DNA of 64,000 nucleotides from Paracoccus aerius. GTDB taxonomy: Bacteria > Pseudomonadota > Alphaproteobacteria > Rhodobacterales > Rhodobacteraceae. A program made the position numbers and the translations under genes. The notes beneath the pieces are model-generated. The model saw nothing but the letters and a program-made list of their open reading frames with translations, ran no database searches and was not told the origin of the DNA. The first letter of the stretch is position 1. Every line of letters starts with the position of its first letter. The stretch is from the NCBI RefSeq assembly GCF_014656455.1, contig NZ_BNCL01000007.1, positions 124,001 through 188,000 on the forward strand. Direction: 5' to 3'. Positions 16,010 through 24,607 of the stretch are shown here, in pieces.

Positions 16010-18192
16010 CGCCAGAACCTCCCCCAGCCTTCATAGAGTTTGACGGAATGGCTGTCCCTGACGCGGTCGTACAGGCGCCCGTTCACGTTCAACTGCGCGC
16101 CGCCGTCGCGCGACAGCGACCGAAGCGTGGTCTGCACCCGTTCCCGCGACGGCTGGCCCGAGGCCCAGCCCAGCGGGATCGACAGGGTCACGCCCTTGTC
16201 GAAGCTGCCCTCGCCGAACTCCTCGGCCGAGAGATCCGTCTTGGTCGCATAGGCCCCGATCCGCCAGCCGTTCGCGAATTCGCGGGTCAGCGTCAGCGTC
16301 GCGCCCTTGTCGCCCGCCAGGTACTTGCCCACGTCCAGTTGCGCGGTAAAGCCCTGCGTGAATTCGTAATAGGCCGAGACATGGCCCATTGTGACCTCGT
16401 AGTCGCGGAAGTCGAACAACTGGTCGAAGTCGCGCTTGCGGACCCGGTTCACCTCGGCGCCGAAGGCCAGCGGGGAATTTGCGGGCTTCCACAGAACCTC
16501 GGTCGAGACGCCGCCATAGGCGCGTTCCAGCAGGCCGGCGGTCACGCGGGTATAGACGGTCGGCGTGGGCTTGGCATACCAGGCCAGCGTCAGTTCCGGG
16601 ATCACCGGGCTTTTGTTGCCCGTGTACATCCGCGTGTCCGAACGCACCCGCGGCACGCCTTCGGGTGTCGTCTCAAGCTCGGGGTTGTTCAGGTATTCAT
16701 CGACACCGTAGAAGCTGCCGTCGTTGCGGCCCTTGCCCGGGCCACGCTGATAGATGTCGCCAAAGGCCCGCTGGCGCAGGGCGCCGGTCAGGATCAGGCC
16801 GGGCATGATCTCGTAGCTTGCGCGCGCTTCGGCGCCGACCTCGTGGGTCAGGCCATCCTCGGCGCTGAAGATCCCCAGGTCCAGATAAGGCTTGATGGCC
16901 CAACGAAAGCGGGGATAGACGCCTTCGCTGCGCACCAGACCCGGTGCACCCGCCGGGGCATCGGACAGGGCCGAGGCGGCGGCGATCTGCCCGGCCTCGG
17001 TATTCTCCAGCCGCTCGATGTCGGACCGCCGCACGGTGACGGAGGACGTCGGCACCCCGTCCGCGGTCGAGGTGATGACGAAGGTCTCGACCGAGGGGGG
17101 CAGGGCGCGGGTCATCAGGCGCGCGGTGCGCCCGATCGCCTCGGCCTGGTTGATGTAACGCTGGTTGCGCAGGCGGACCTCGGCCCGGTTGGGGCCCAGA
17201 GCCATGCTTTCCAGGATCTGCCCTTCCTTGGCCATCGCATCGCCAAGCGCGGTCTGGATCGCGGGCTGCGCCGTCGGATCCTGCGACCAGACACCCGACC
17301 ATCCGTCGGGATCGGCCTGGGGCGCGGGGCGCGGCCGGACCGGGGCGGGCGCCTTTTCCAGCCCTGACGGATAGGGCGCCTGGCGCGGGTTCAGCGCGAC
17401 CGAGAACTGTGCGCCGAAGGTTTCTCCGCCGATGGAATAAAGGCCGACCTGGTAGCTGTCGCCAAAGCTGTAATAGGCGCCCAGGTTCAGGCCGTTGCCG
17501 GGCTCGTTGCCCTGCTGGGCCACCTGGCCGTCGCTGTATCTGGTGACATAGTCGTTGTTGGAATATTCGGCCACCAGGCTGAGGCGGTCGTTGACCTGCC
17601 AGCTGACCGATGCAAAGGGTCGCGCGCCGCCGCGGAACCAGTCATCGACATTCGGCGTGCCGCCTTCGTCGCCTGAATCGATCGTGCGCGACTTGCCCGC
17701 CAGAACGCCCCAGCCCAGGCCCGCCGAGACGCGGATGGCCGGGGTGACCGACTTGGTCGCGACGATGTATTCGCCCGAATAGACGCCAGTGCCCAGGAAG
17801 TCCTGCAAGCCCACCGCGACGGCAGGGCGCCAGCCCTGCTCGTCCAGAAACTGATAGCGCAGGTCCAGCGACCGGTCAGAGATATACCCGTTCCTGCGCC
17901 CGTCGTTGATCCCCTCGACCCGCGAATAGCGCAAGACCGTGGTCAGTCCCGGCAGCGCCTGGAACAGGACGCTGGACCGCCGCCCGTAGTCCGACCAGGA
18001 AACCGTCGCCCCCAGCGTGCCGTCTGGCAGCGTTTCGGCCGTGGGCGTGTCGATGCCGCCGGGCAGGCCATAGGTGGACATGGTGCGGCCGTACATCGGC
18101 TCGGCGATGGCGGTTGTGCTGACCGATCCCAGCACCATGGCGGCGGGCAGGGTCGTCGCCAGCAGGCGTCTCAGGATGGGGGATCGGCGCAT
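16006..18192 (-). CDS. YjbH-family outer-membrane exopolysaccharide protein
   Basis: Predicted beta-barrel outer-membrane protein for exopolysaccharide secretion or modification. The 728-residue product has a signal peptide of about 32 residues (ending ATTAIAEP), then the YjbH opening STYGLPGGIDTPTAETLPDG, and many alternating amphipathic strands with aromatic residues to the C-terminus EGWGRFWR. The start at 18192 is supported by GAGGAC eight bases upstream; in-frame ATGs at 18213 and 18225 are alternatives. Translationally coupled to yjbF. No glycosyltransferase genes lie next to the pair. Confidence 0.83.
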   Translation of the reverse strand: MRRSPILRRLLATTLPAAMVLGSVSTTAIAEPMYGRTMSTYGLPGGIDTPTAETLPDGTLGATVSWSDYGRRSSVLFQALPGLTTVLRYSRVEGINDGRRNGYISDRSLDLRYQFLDEQGWRPAVAVGLQDFLGTGVYSGEYIVATKSVTPAIRVSAGLGWGVLAGKSRTIDSGDEGGTPNVDDWFRGGARPFASVSWQVNDRLSLVAEYSNNDYVTRYSDGQVAQQGNEPGNGLNLGAYYSFGDSYQVGLYSIGGETFGAQFSVALNPRQAPYPSGLEKAPAPVRPRPAPQADPDGWSGVWSQDPTAQPAIQTALGDAMAKEGQILESMALGPNRAEVRLRNQRYINQAEAIGRTARLMTRALPPSVETFVITSTADGVPTSSVTVRRSDIERLENTEAGQIAAASALSDAPAGAPGLVRSEGVYPRFRWAIKPYLDLGIFSAEDGLTHEVGAEARASYEIMPGLILTGALRQRAFGDIYQRGPGKGRNDGSFYGVDEYLNNPELETTPEGVPRVRSDTRMYTGNKSPVIPELTLAWYAKPTPTVYTRVTAGLLERAYGGVSTEVLWKPANSPLAFGAEVNRVRKRDFDQLFDFRDYEVTMGHVSAYYEFTQGFTAQLDVGKYLAGDKGATLTLTREFANGWRIGAYATKTDLSAEEFGEGSFDKGVTLSIPLGWASGQPSRERVQTTLRSLSRDGGAQLNVNGRLYDRVRDSHSVKLYEGWGRFWR

Positions 18193-18308
18193 CGGCTTGT
18201 CCTCGTTCAACATGGACCGGATCATAAGGGCAAACCGCCCTGCTGGCATCCCGTCGGCGCATCATGGCGGGCCAGATGCGTCATGGATGCCGCAGGACGG
18301 TCAGGCCG

Positions 18309-19244
18309 TCATTCCGCGGGCGGGGTGGCAGCCGGTTCGCCGGCGGGCGCTTCCGGGGTCGCGGCAGGGGCAGCGGGCAGGCGCGGCGCGATGGTCGCGG
18401 CCGGTGCCGGGTCTGCGGGCGCTGCATCCGCCTCGGGGGCGGGGGGCAGGTTTGCCGTGCCCTCGGACGCCGGAGCGGTGGCCGCGGGTGCCGCCGGGGT
18501 CGCCGCCGCAGGCGCCGCCGCAGGCGCAGGCGCAGGCGCAGGCGCAGGCGCAGGCGCGGCCGGCGCCGGGGTGGCTGCGGGCGTTTGCGCGGGGGTCGCT
18601 GCCGGCGTTTCTGCCGGTTCGGCCTCGGTCGCGGCTGGCGTGGCCTCAGGGGCCGGCGCAGGGCGTGCGGCGGCGGGACGGCTGGCGACCGGGGCTGTGC
18701 GCGGCGCTGCAGGGGCCGGGGCGCGGGTCGCGGCGACGGCCTGGGCCACCTCGGCCGCGGCGGGGCCCGCGCAACCGGCCTCGGTCCGGCCCGACACGGT
18801 CAGGCGCGCGGTGAAGGGGAACCTGTCGCCCGACATGCTGTCCTGGCAGGCGGCGGCGCGGATGTTCAGCACGAAGGGACGGCCGGAATGCACGCCCACA
18901 TATTCGACGCCCTGCGCGAAATTCAGGCGGTTCACGCGGATCGGGCGGCCGTTCTGGTTGTCAGGGGTCTTGTAGATCGCGGTGCTGCCGGCGACGTCGA
19001 CAGCCCAGAAAGGCTCGTTGCCGCGCGCGCTGAAGGCCGCGGTGTTGTAGGTGGCTGCCTCGGCCGTGGACACGGGCCGCGCCTCGGCCCCGGTTTCGAT
19101 CGGCTGCTCCAGCGGCGACACGCCCGGAGGACCCTGGTGGCCCTGAACCTCGGGCTCGGCGCCGCCGATGGTGGGAAGATTGACGCCCTCGCAGGCGGCA
19201 AGCGGCAGGGTCATCAGCGCGATGAGTGCAAGACGCGGTGTCAT
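18309..19244 (-). CDS. COG3650-like lipoprotein with Pro-Ala repeat tail
   Basis: A 311-residue predicted lipoprotein of unknown function. The signal peptide ends in the lipobox LPLAAC (Cys at 18). Residues about 65-160 form the conserved domain, beginning ARGNEPFWAVDVAG and including a Cys pair (AACQDSMSGD, EAGCAG). The second half (about 160-311) is low complexity, almost only Ala, Pro, Thr and Glu, with an AP repeat encoded by tandem hexanucleotides at 18520-18555. The tail may span periplasm or cell wall. It sits alone between yjbH and sdaA; no operon partner is evident. Confidence 0.75.
   Translation of the reverse strand: MTPRLALIALMTLPLAACEGVNLPTIGGAEPEVQGHQGPPGVSPLEQPIETGAEARPVSTAEAATYNTAAFSARGNEPFWAVDVAGSTAIYKTPDNQNGRPIRVNRLNFAQGVEYVGVHSGRPFVLNIRAAACQDSMSGDRFPFTARLTVSGRTEAGCAGPAAAEVAQAVAATRAPAPAAPRTAPVASRPAAARPAPAPEATPAATEAEPAETPAATPAQTPAATPAPAAPAPAPAPAPAPAAAPAAATPAAPAATAPASEGTANLPPAPEADAAPADPAPAATIAPRLPAAPAATPEAPAGEPAATPPAE
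18520..18555. repeat. Hexanucleotide tandem repeat (GCAGGC x6)
   Basis: Six exact copies of GCAGGC within the lipoprotein gene, read on the minus strand as Ala-Pro codons. The unit length is a multiple of three, so slippage would change tail length without a frameshift. Confidence 0.9.
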
Positions 19245-19350
19245 CGGTCAGCCTTCTTTGGGATCACTGTCACGCCAGCGTTAGCAACCGCCGGGCGCGC
19301 GCACAAGCAGACAAGGCCCGGCTGCGGCGACAGCCCGCCGCCCGGCCCGA

Positions 19351-20733
19351 TCAACAATTCGGCACGTTGACCGCTAGCCCCCCCAGCGATGTTTCCTTGT
19401 ACTTGTCCGACATGTCGCGGCCGGTCTGGCGCATCGTCTCGATCGCGGCGTCCAGGGGCACGAAATGGGTTCCATCGCCGCGGAGCGACAGGCTGGCCGC
19501 GCTGACGGCCTTGATCGCGCCCAGGCCGTTGCGCTCGATGCAGGGCACCTGAACCAAGCCGCGGACCGGGTCGCAGGTCATGCCCAGGTGATGTTCCAAA
19601 GCGATTTCCGCCGCGTTTTCCACCTGTTCGGGCGTCCCGCCCAGCACGGCGGCCAGCCCCGCAGCCGCCATCGCGGATGCGCTGCCGACTTCGGCCTGGC
19701 ACCCGGCCTCGGCGCCCGAGATGGAGGCATTGTGCTTGACCAGGCCGCCGATGGCCGCAGCGGTCAGCAGGAACTCGGGGATGTCCCTTTCCGACGCGCC
19801 GGGAACGTGGTCCAGCCAATAGCGGATCACGGCGGGCACTGTTCCCGCCGCGCCGTTGGTCGGCGCGGTGACGACCTGACCGCCTGCCGCGTTTTCCTCG
19901 TTCACGGCCATGGCATAGGTGGACATCCAGTCGTTGATGACATGGGGCGCGGTCAGGTTCATGCCGCGTTCGGCCAGCAGCTTTTCGTGGATGGCCTTGG
20001 CGCGGCGCTTGACCGACAGCCCGCCGGGCAGGATGCCGTCGGTGGTCAGCCCCCGGTCCATGCAGTCGCGCATCACCTGCCAGATCCGCATCAGCCCCTG
20101 GCGGATCTCGGCGTCCGAGCGATAGACGCGTTCGTTGTCGTGCTTCATCCGGGCGATGGACTTGCCGGATGACCGGGCCATCTCCAGCATCTCGGCTGCG
20201 CTTGCAAAGGGATAGGGCACGGCGGGCGCATTGTCGCTGCGCTTGTCGTTGCCCTTGTTTGCCAATTCCCCATCCGTCAGCACGAAGCCGCCGCCGATGG
20301 AATAATAGATGCGGTGGAAGATCACGTCGCCCTGCGCGTCGGTGGCCGACAGGGTCATGCCGTTGGCATGGCCGGGCAGGGCATTGTCATAGTCGAAGCG
20401 CAGGTCGCGGTCGGGGTCGAAGGCCAGGTCGCCCAAGCCTTCCGGCGACAGCAGCTTGCTGTCGCGGTTGCGGGCAAGCGCGGCTTCCGCAGCCTCCATG
20501 TCCAGTGTCGCGGGGACAAAGCCCGCCAAGCCCAGGATGGTCGCGCGGTCGGTCGCATGGCCCTTGCCGGTAAAGGCAAGGCTGCCGTGCAGGCTGGCAC
20601 GCAGCCCATGCACCCGGAAGGGCTGCTGGCGCAATTCGTCCAGGAACCGCGCCCCCGCGACCATGGGCCCCATCGTATGGGACGACGACGGGCCGACGCC
20701 CACCTTGAACAGGTCGAAAACCGACAGGAACAT
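19351..20733 (-). CDS. sdaA: L-serine ammonia-lyase (iron-sulfur type)
   Basis: Deaminates L-serine to pyruvate and ammonia with an oxygen-sensitive 4Fe-4S cluster. The 460-residue single-chain enzyme opens with [18 protein letters not shown] (beta domain). Three candidate cluster cysteines are in [20 protein letters not shown] and QVPCIERN, spaced as in E. coli SdaA. The ATG at 20733 follows AAGGGGGA; in-frame ATGs 12 and 27 bases upstream are less well placed. Divergent from dus across a 228-bp gap; that gap contains GGGCATGATGCCC (20853-20865), a short palindrome. Confidence 0.94.
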   Translation of the reverse strand: MFLSVFDLFKVGVGPSSSHTMGPMVAGARFLDELRQQPFRVHGLRASLHGSLAFTGKGHATDRATILGLAGFVPATLDMEAAEAALARNRDSKLLSPEGLGDLAFDPDRDLRFDYDNALPGHANGMTLSATDAQGDVIFHRIYYSIGGGFVLTDGELANKGNDKRSDNAPAVPYPFASAAEMLEMARSSGKSIARMKHDNERVYRSDAEIRQGLMRIWQVMRDCMDRGLTTDGILPGGLSVKRRAKAIHEKLLAERGMNLTAPHVINDWMSTYAMAVNEENAAGGQVVTAPTNGAAGTVPAVIRYWLDHVPGASERDIPEFLLTAAAIGGLVKHNASISGAEAGCQAEVGSASAMAAAGLAAVLGGTPEQVENAAEIALEHHLGMTCDPVRGLVQVPCIERNGLGAIKAVSAASLSLRGDGTHFVPLDAAIETMRQTGRDMSDKYKETSLGGLAVNVPNC

Positions 20734-20961
20734 GCGTCCCCCTTGCATTTTGACCCTCATCTAAGCATCTGACCGGCTGAAGACCATTCCGATTGCGACA
20801 GTTGGGCAGGATGTTAGCGACATCGGTGCCGCTCAGGCTATGCTTACGGGATGGGCATGATGCCCGCAAATTAGGCATTCCGGCAGATGGTCGAAAAAGC
20901 GGCACCGGGTGTCCGTGACGCGATCTTGCGGGCCGCGGCAGGCAGGGCGAAGGAACGGGAT

Positions 20962-21960
20962 ATGCAACTGGGCGACCCTATCATTCTTGGCGACACGCGG
21001 CTTGGCCCGCCGGTGTTTCTTGCACCGATGGCGGGAATCACCGATCTGCCGTTTCGCCGCGCCGTTGCGCGATACGGCGCGGGCCTGATGGTCAGCGAGA
21101 TGGTCGCCTCGACCGAGATGGTGACGCCCCGCCCGTCCACCCGCGCCGCCGTCCGCGCCAAGGCCCTGACCGAGGGCGCGCTGCCCGTCAGCGTGCAGAT
21201 CGCGGGGCGCGAGGCCGGCGCGATGGCCGAAACCGCCCGCATCGTCGAAGGGATGGGCGCGCGGATCATCGACATCAACATGGGCTGCCCGGCCAAGAAG
21301 GTCACGGGCGGGCTGTCCGGCGCGGCGCTGATGCGCGACCTCGACCATGCGCTGACGCTGGTGGATGCGGTCGTGGGTGCCGTGTCCGTGCCGGTCACGC
21401 TGAAGATGCGGCTGGGCTGGGACGAGGATTGCCTGAACGCGCCGGACCTGGCGCGGCGTGCCAGTGATGCGGGGGTCCGGATGCTGACCGTGCATGGCCG
21501 GACACGCGCGCAGTTCTACAAGGGGCAGGCTGACTGGAGCCGCATCCGCGCGGTGGCGAACCTGCCGGGCCGCCCGCCGCTGGTCGCCAATGGCGATGTG
21601 GTGGACGCGGCCTCGGCCCGTGCGGCGCTTGCGGCGTCGGGCGCGGATGCGGTGATGGTGGGGCGGGGCGCGCAGGGCGCGCCCTGGCGGCTGGCGCAGA
21701 TCGCGCACGACCTGGTGGGCAGCCCCGCGCCCGACCTGCCGCGCGGGGATGCCCTGGCCGATGCGGTGGCGGAACATTACGAGGATATCCTGGACTTCTA
21801 TGGCACCGACCTGGGCCTGCGCGTGGCGCGCAAGCACCTGGGCTGGTATGCGGACGCGAACGGCGCGCCCTTGCGCGACCAGATGCTGCGCGCCGACAGC
21901 CCGGCGGCGACGCTGGCGCTGATCCGGCAGGCCTTCGGCGATGCTCGGGTGGCTGCATGA
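20962..21960 (+). CDS. dusB: tRNA-dihydrouridine synthase (DusB/NifR3 family)
   Basis: FMN enzyme that reduces uridine to dihydrouridine in tRNA. The 332-residue barrel begins after the start with FLAPMAGITDLPFRR, then NMGCPAKKVTGGLSGAALM with the catalytic Cys, MLTVHGRTRAQFYKG and VMVGRGAQGAPW. The start at 20962 follows AAGGAAC; an ATG at 20887 would add 25 residues. It heads the ntr cluster and its stop overlaps ntrB (ATGA), the nifR3-ntrBC arrangement known in Rhodobacter and Azospirillum. Confidence 0.93.
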   Translation: MQLGDPIILGDTRLGPPVFLAPMAGITDLPFRRAVARYGAGLMVSEMVASTEMVTPRPSTRAAVRAKALTEGALPVSVQIAGREAGAMAETARIVEGMGARIIDINMGCPAKKVTGGLSGAALMRDLDHALTLVDAVVGAVSVPVTLKMRLGWDEDCLNAPDLARRASDAGVRMLTVHGRTRAQFYKGQADWSRIRAVANLPGRPPLVANGDVVDAASARAALAASGADAVMVGRGAQGAPWRLAQIAHDLVGSPAPDLPRGDALADAVAEHYEDILDFYGTDLGLRVARKHLGWYADANGAPLRDQMLRADSPAATLALIRQAFGDARVAA

Positions 21961-23075
21961 CGCGCCCAGGCCCGGCTGGCTTCGACCAGGTGCAGCCGGG
22001 GCCGGGCTGGGACACGCTGCCCTTGCCGGCCCTTGTGCTGGACGACCAGGGCCGGGTCGCCGCGATGAACGACGCGGCCGAGGTTTGGCTGAACATGTCG
22101 CGCAACTCGACCCTGGGGCGCCAGCTTGACGGGGACGAGATGCGGACCCGGCTGCGCATCCAGCCCCCGCTGACGCCGCTGATCCGCCGCGTGCTGCGCG
22201 GGGACGAGGCGCTGTATCAGCCCAATGTCTGCTTCGAGATCGGCGACCGCGCCGGCGGCCACCAGGACCGCCACGCCGCGGTCCATGCCGGCCCGGCCGA
22301 GGCGATCGGCGGCGCGGTCTCGCTGCTGCTGGTCCCGCAGGACGAAGGCGCGCTGCAATCGCAAAGCCGCGCGGTCCGCACCGCTGCCCGCAGCGCCATC
22401 GGCATGGCCGAGATGCTGGCGCACGAGATCAAGAACCCCCTGGCGGGCATTCGCGGCGCGGCGCAGCTGATCGGCATGAATGCATCCCGCGAGGATCGCG
22501 AGATGGCCGAAATGATTGTCAGCGAATCCCGGCGCATCGTGTCGCTGCTGGAACAGGTGGAACGCTTCGGCGACACCTCGGCCCCGAACCTGCGGGCGAT
22601 CAACGTCCATGACGTGCTGGAAAAGGTGCGTCGCTCGGCCGCCGTGGGTTTTGCCCAGAAGATCGCGATCGCGGCGGAATACGACCCCTCGCTGCCCGAT
22701 GCGCTTGCGGATGCGGACCAGTTGACCCAGGTCTGCCTGAACCTGGTCCGCAATGCCGCGCAGGCGCTGAAGGATACCGCGCGCCCGGTGATCCGGCTGC
22801 GCAGCTTTTATGACCATACCCTGCGCCTGCCGCCCGACGACACCGACCCGACCGGCCGTCCGCTGCCCCTGCAGATCGAGATCGAGGACAACGGCCCCGG
22901 ACTGCCCCCCGCCATCGCCGACCAGGTGTTCGAGCCATTCGTGTCGGGGCGCGAGAACGGCACCGGGCTGGGGCTGGCGCTTGTCAGCAAGATCATCACC
23001 GACCACGGCGCGCTGATCCGCGTGGATTCGCGCCCCGGCCGCACCGTTTTTCGCATTTCATTGCCCAAGGCATAA
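21957..23075 (+). CDS. ntrB: Nitrogen regulation sensor histidine kinase NtrB
   Basis: Soluble kinase/phosphatase that signals nitrogen status, via PII proteins, to NtrC. The 372-residue protein has an N-terminal PAS-like domain (VLDDQGRVAAMNDAAEVWL), a dimerisation H-box LAHEIKNPLAGIRGAAQLIG near residues 155-175, N-box LNLVRNAAQAL and the ATP lid motifs DNGPGLP and GTGLGLALV. No transmembrane segment is seen. Overlaps dusB by 4 bp and lies 11 bp before ntrC. Confidence 0.94.
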   Translation: MTRPGPAGFDQVQPGPGWDTLPLPALVLDDQGRVAAMNDAAEVWLNMSRNSTLGRQLDGDEMRTRLRIQPPLTPLIRRVLRGDEALYQPNVCFEIGDRAGGHQDRHAAVHAGPAEAIGGAVSLLLVPQDEGALQSQSRAVRTAARSAIGMAEMLAHEIKNPLAGIRGAAQLIGMNASREDREMAEMIVSESRRIVSLLEQVERFGDTSAPNLRAINVHDVLEKVRRSAAVGFAQKIAIAAEYDPSLPDALADADQLTQVCLNLVRNAAQALKDTARPVIRLRSFYDHTLRLPPDDTDPTGRPLPLQIEIEDNGPGLPPAIADQVFEPFVSGRENGTGLGLALVSKIITDHGALIRVDSRPGRTVFRISLPKA

Positions 23076-23086
23076 GGACCCGCGCC

Positions 23087-24535
23087 ATGGACGGAACCGT
23101 TCTGATCGCCGACGACGACCGCACCATCCGGACGGTGCTGACACAGGCGCTGACCCGCGCCGGCTGCCGGGTCCATGCCACGGGCAGCCTGGCGCAACTG
23201 TCGAAATGGGTCGAGGAAGGCCGGGGCGATCTGGTCATCACCGACGTGATGATGCCCGACGGCAACGGTATCGACCGGATCCCCGCCATCCGCGAGGTGC
23301 GGCCCGACCTGCCGGTGATCGTGATCTCGGCCCAGAACACCATCGTCACCGCGATCCGCGCGACCGAGGCAGATGCCTTCGAATACCTGCCCAAGCCCTT
23401 CGACCTGCCCGACCTGATGTCCAAGGCCAACCAGGCACTGTCGCGCCGGCCCCGCAAGTCGGACCCTATCCCGGAAGCCCTGGCCCCGCGCCCGGCCGCC
23501 GATCCGGCCATGCCGCTGATCGGCCACGCCCCCGCGATGCAGGCGCTGTTCCGCATGGTCGCGCGCATCCTCAACGCCGACCTTCCCGTGCTGATCGCGG
23601 GCGAGCCGGGCGTGGGCAAGACCACCATCGCGCGCTCCTTCCACGACCTGTCGGACCGGCGCGACCAGGGGCTTGCGATCCTGACCTCGGCCGACGCGAC
23701 CGAGGAGGCGATCACCCGCGCCGCCGACAAGGCCCGCAGCGGCACGATCATCATCGAAAACCCGGCAGGCTTCGATCCCGCCGCCCAGGCCCGACTGATC
23801 GGGCTGATCGAATCGCTGGAAAGCGGCCCGGACCGGGCAATGGCCCCGCGCATCGTGGCGACCACCGGTCCCGATCCCCAGGCCGACGTGGCGGCGGGGC
23901 GGCTGCGGTCGGACCTGTATTACCGGCTGGCCGGCGTGACGGTCACGGTGCCGCCGCTGCGCGCGCGCGTGGACGACATCCTGCCCCTGGCCAATCACCT
24001 GTTGGCCCGCGCGGCGACGCAGGGCCTGCCCGACCGGACGCTGGGCGACGACGCGGCCAGCCTTTTGCGGGCGCACGCCTTTCCCGGCAACGTCCGCGAG
24101 CTTGAGAACATGATGCGCCGCCTGGCCCTGATCGCCAGCGGATCGGCCATCACCGCGCCCGAGATGCGCGAGGCGCTGAGCCAGCAGGGCAGCGCCCGTG
24201 TGACCCCCGTGGCCGTCGCCATGCCGGTCGCGCCCGTCCAGACGGACAGCCCTGCGCCCGGTTTTTCCCTGGGCAGCGGCAACGGCCCCTTGTCGGATTC
24301 GGTCGAGGCGCATCTGCAACGCTATTTCGACCTGCATGGCGACAGCCTGCCTCCGCCGGGCCTTTACGACCGCATCCTGCGAGAGATCGAGCGGCCCCTG
24401 CTGCAGGTGGCCCTGGACGCTACAGGGGGCAACCAGCTGAGATGCGCCGACCTGTTGGGAATAAACCGCAATACCCTGCGCAAGAAGCTGACCGAGCTGA
24501 ATATCGAGGTGACACGGCGCCGCAAACTGATGTAA
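23087..24535 (+). CDS. ntrC: Nitrogen regulation response regulator NtrC, GAFTGA-less type
   Basis: Activates nitrogen-scavenging genes when phosphorylated by NtrB. The 482-residue protein has a receiver with the phosphoacceptor Asp at about 53 (ITDVMMPDG) and Lys in LPKPFD, and an AAA+ domain with Walker A GEPGVGKT at 172-179. The GAFTGA sigma-54 contact loop is missing and the Walker B region reads IIIENPAG instead of an LxDE type. The arginine region GRLRSDLYYRLAGV is kept. A Fis-type HTH closes the protein (NQLRCADLLGINRNTLRKKL). Rhodobacter capsulatus NtrC has the same deletion and works with sigma-70 polymerase, so the same is expected here. Confidence 0.94.
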   Translation: MDGTVLIADDDRTIRTVLTQALTRAGCRVHATGSLAQLSKWVEEGRGDLVITDVMMPDGNGIDRIPAIREVRPDLPVIVISAQNTIVTAIRATEADAFEYLPKPFDLPDLMSKANQALSRRPRKSDPIPEALAPRPAADPAMPLIGHAPAMQALFRMVARILNADLPVLIAGEPGVGKTTIARSFHDLSDRRDQGLAILTSADATEEAITRAADKARSGTIIIENPAGFDPAAQARLIGLIESLESGPDRAMAPRIVATTGPDPQADVAAGRLRSDLYYRLAGVTVTVPPLRARVDDILPLANHLLARAATQGLPDRTLGDDAASLLRAHAFPGNVRELENMMRRLALIASGSAITAPEMREALSQQGSARVTPVAVAMPVAPVQTDSPAPGFSLGSGNGPLSDSVEAHLQRYFDLHGDSLPPPGLYDRILREIERPLLQVALDATGGNQLRCADLLGINRNTLRKKLTELNIEVTRRRKLM

Positions 24536-24607
24536 AACCGCCACAGGGGGCGGCGCCAGCGTATCGGCGCTGCAACAGGAAGCCGCGTCAGACGGCAGGC
24601 GGGGGCA

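Noticed and set aside
18520..18555. Short tandem repeat considered as a CRISPR or replication-origin iteron array
   Set aside because: Six-base units without spacers, inside a coding region and encoding Ala-Pro. No cas or rep genes occur in the window.
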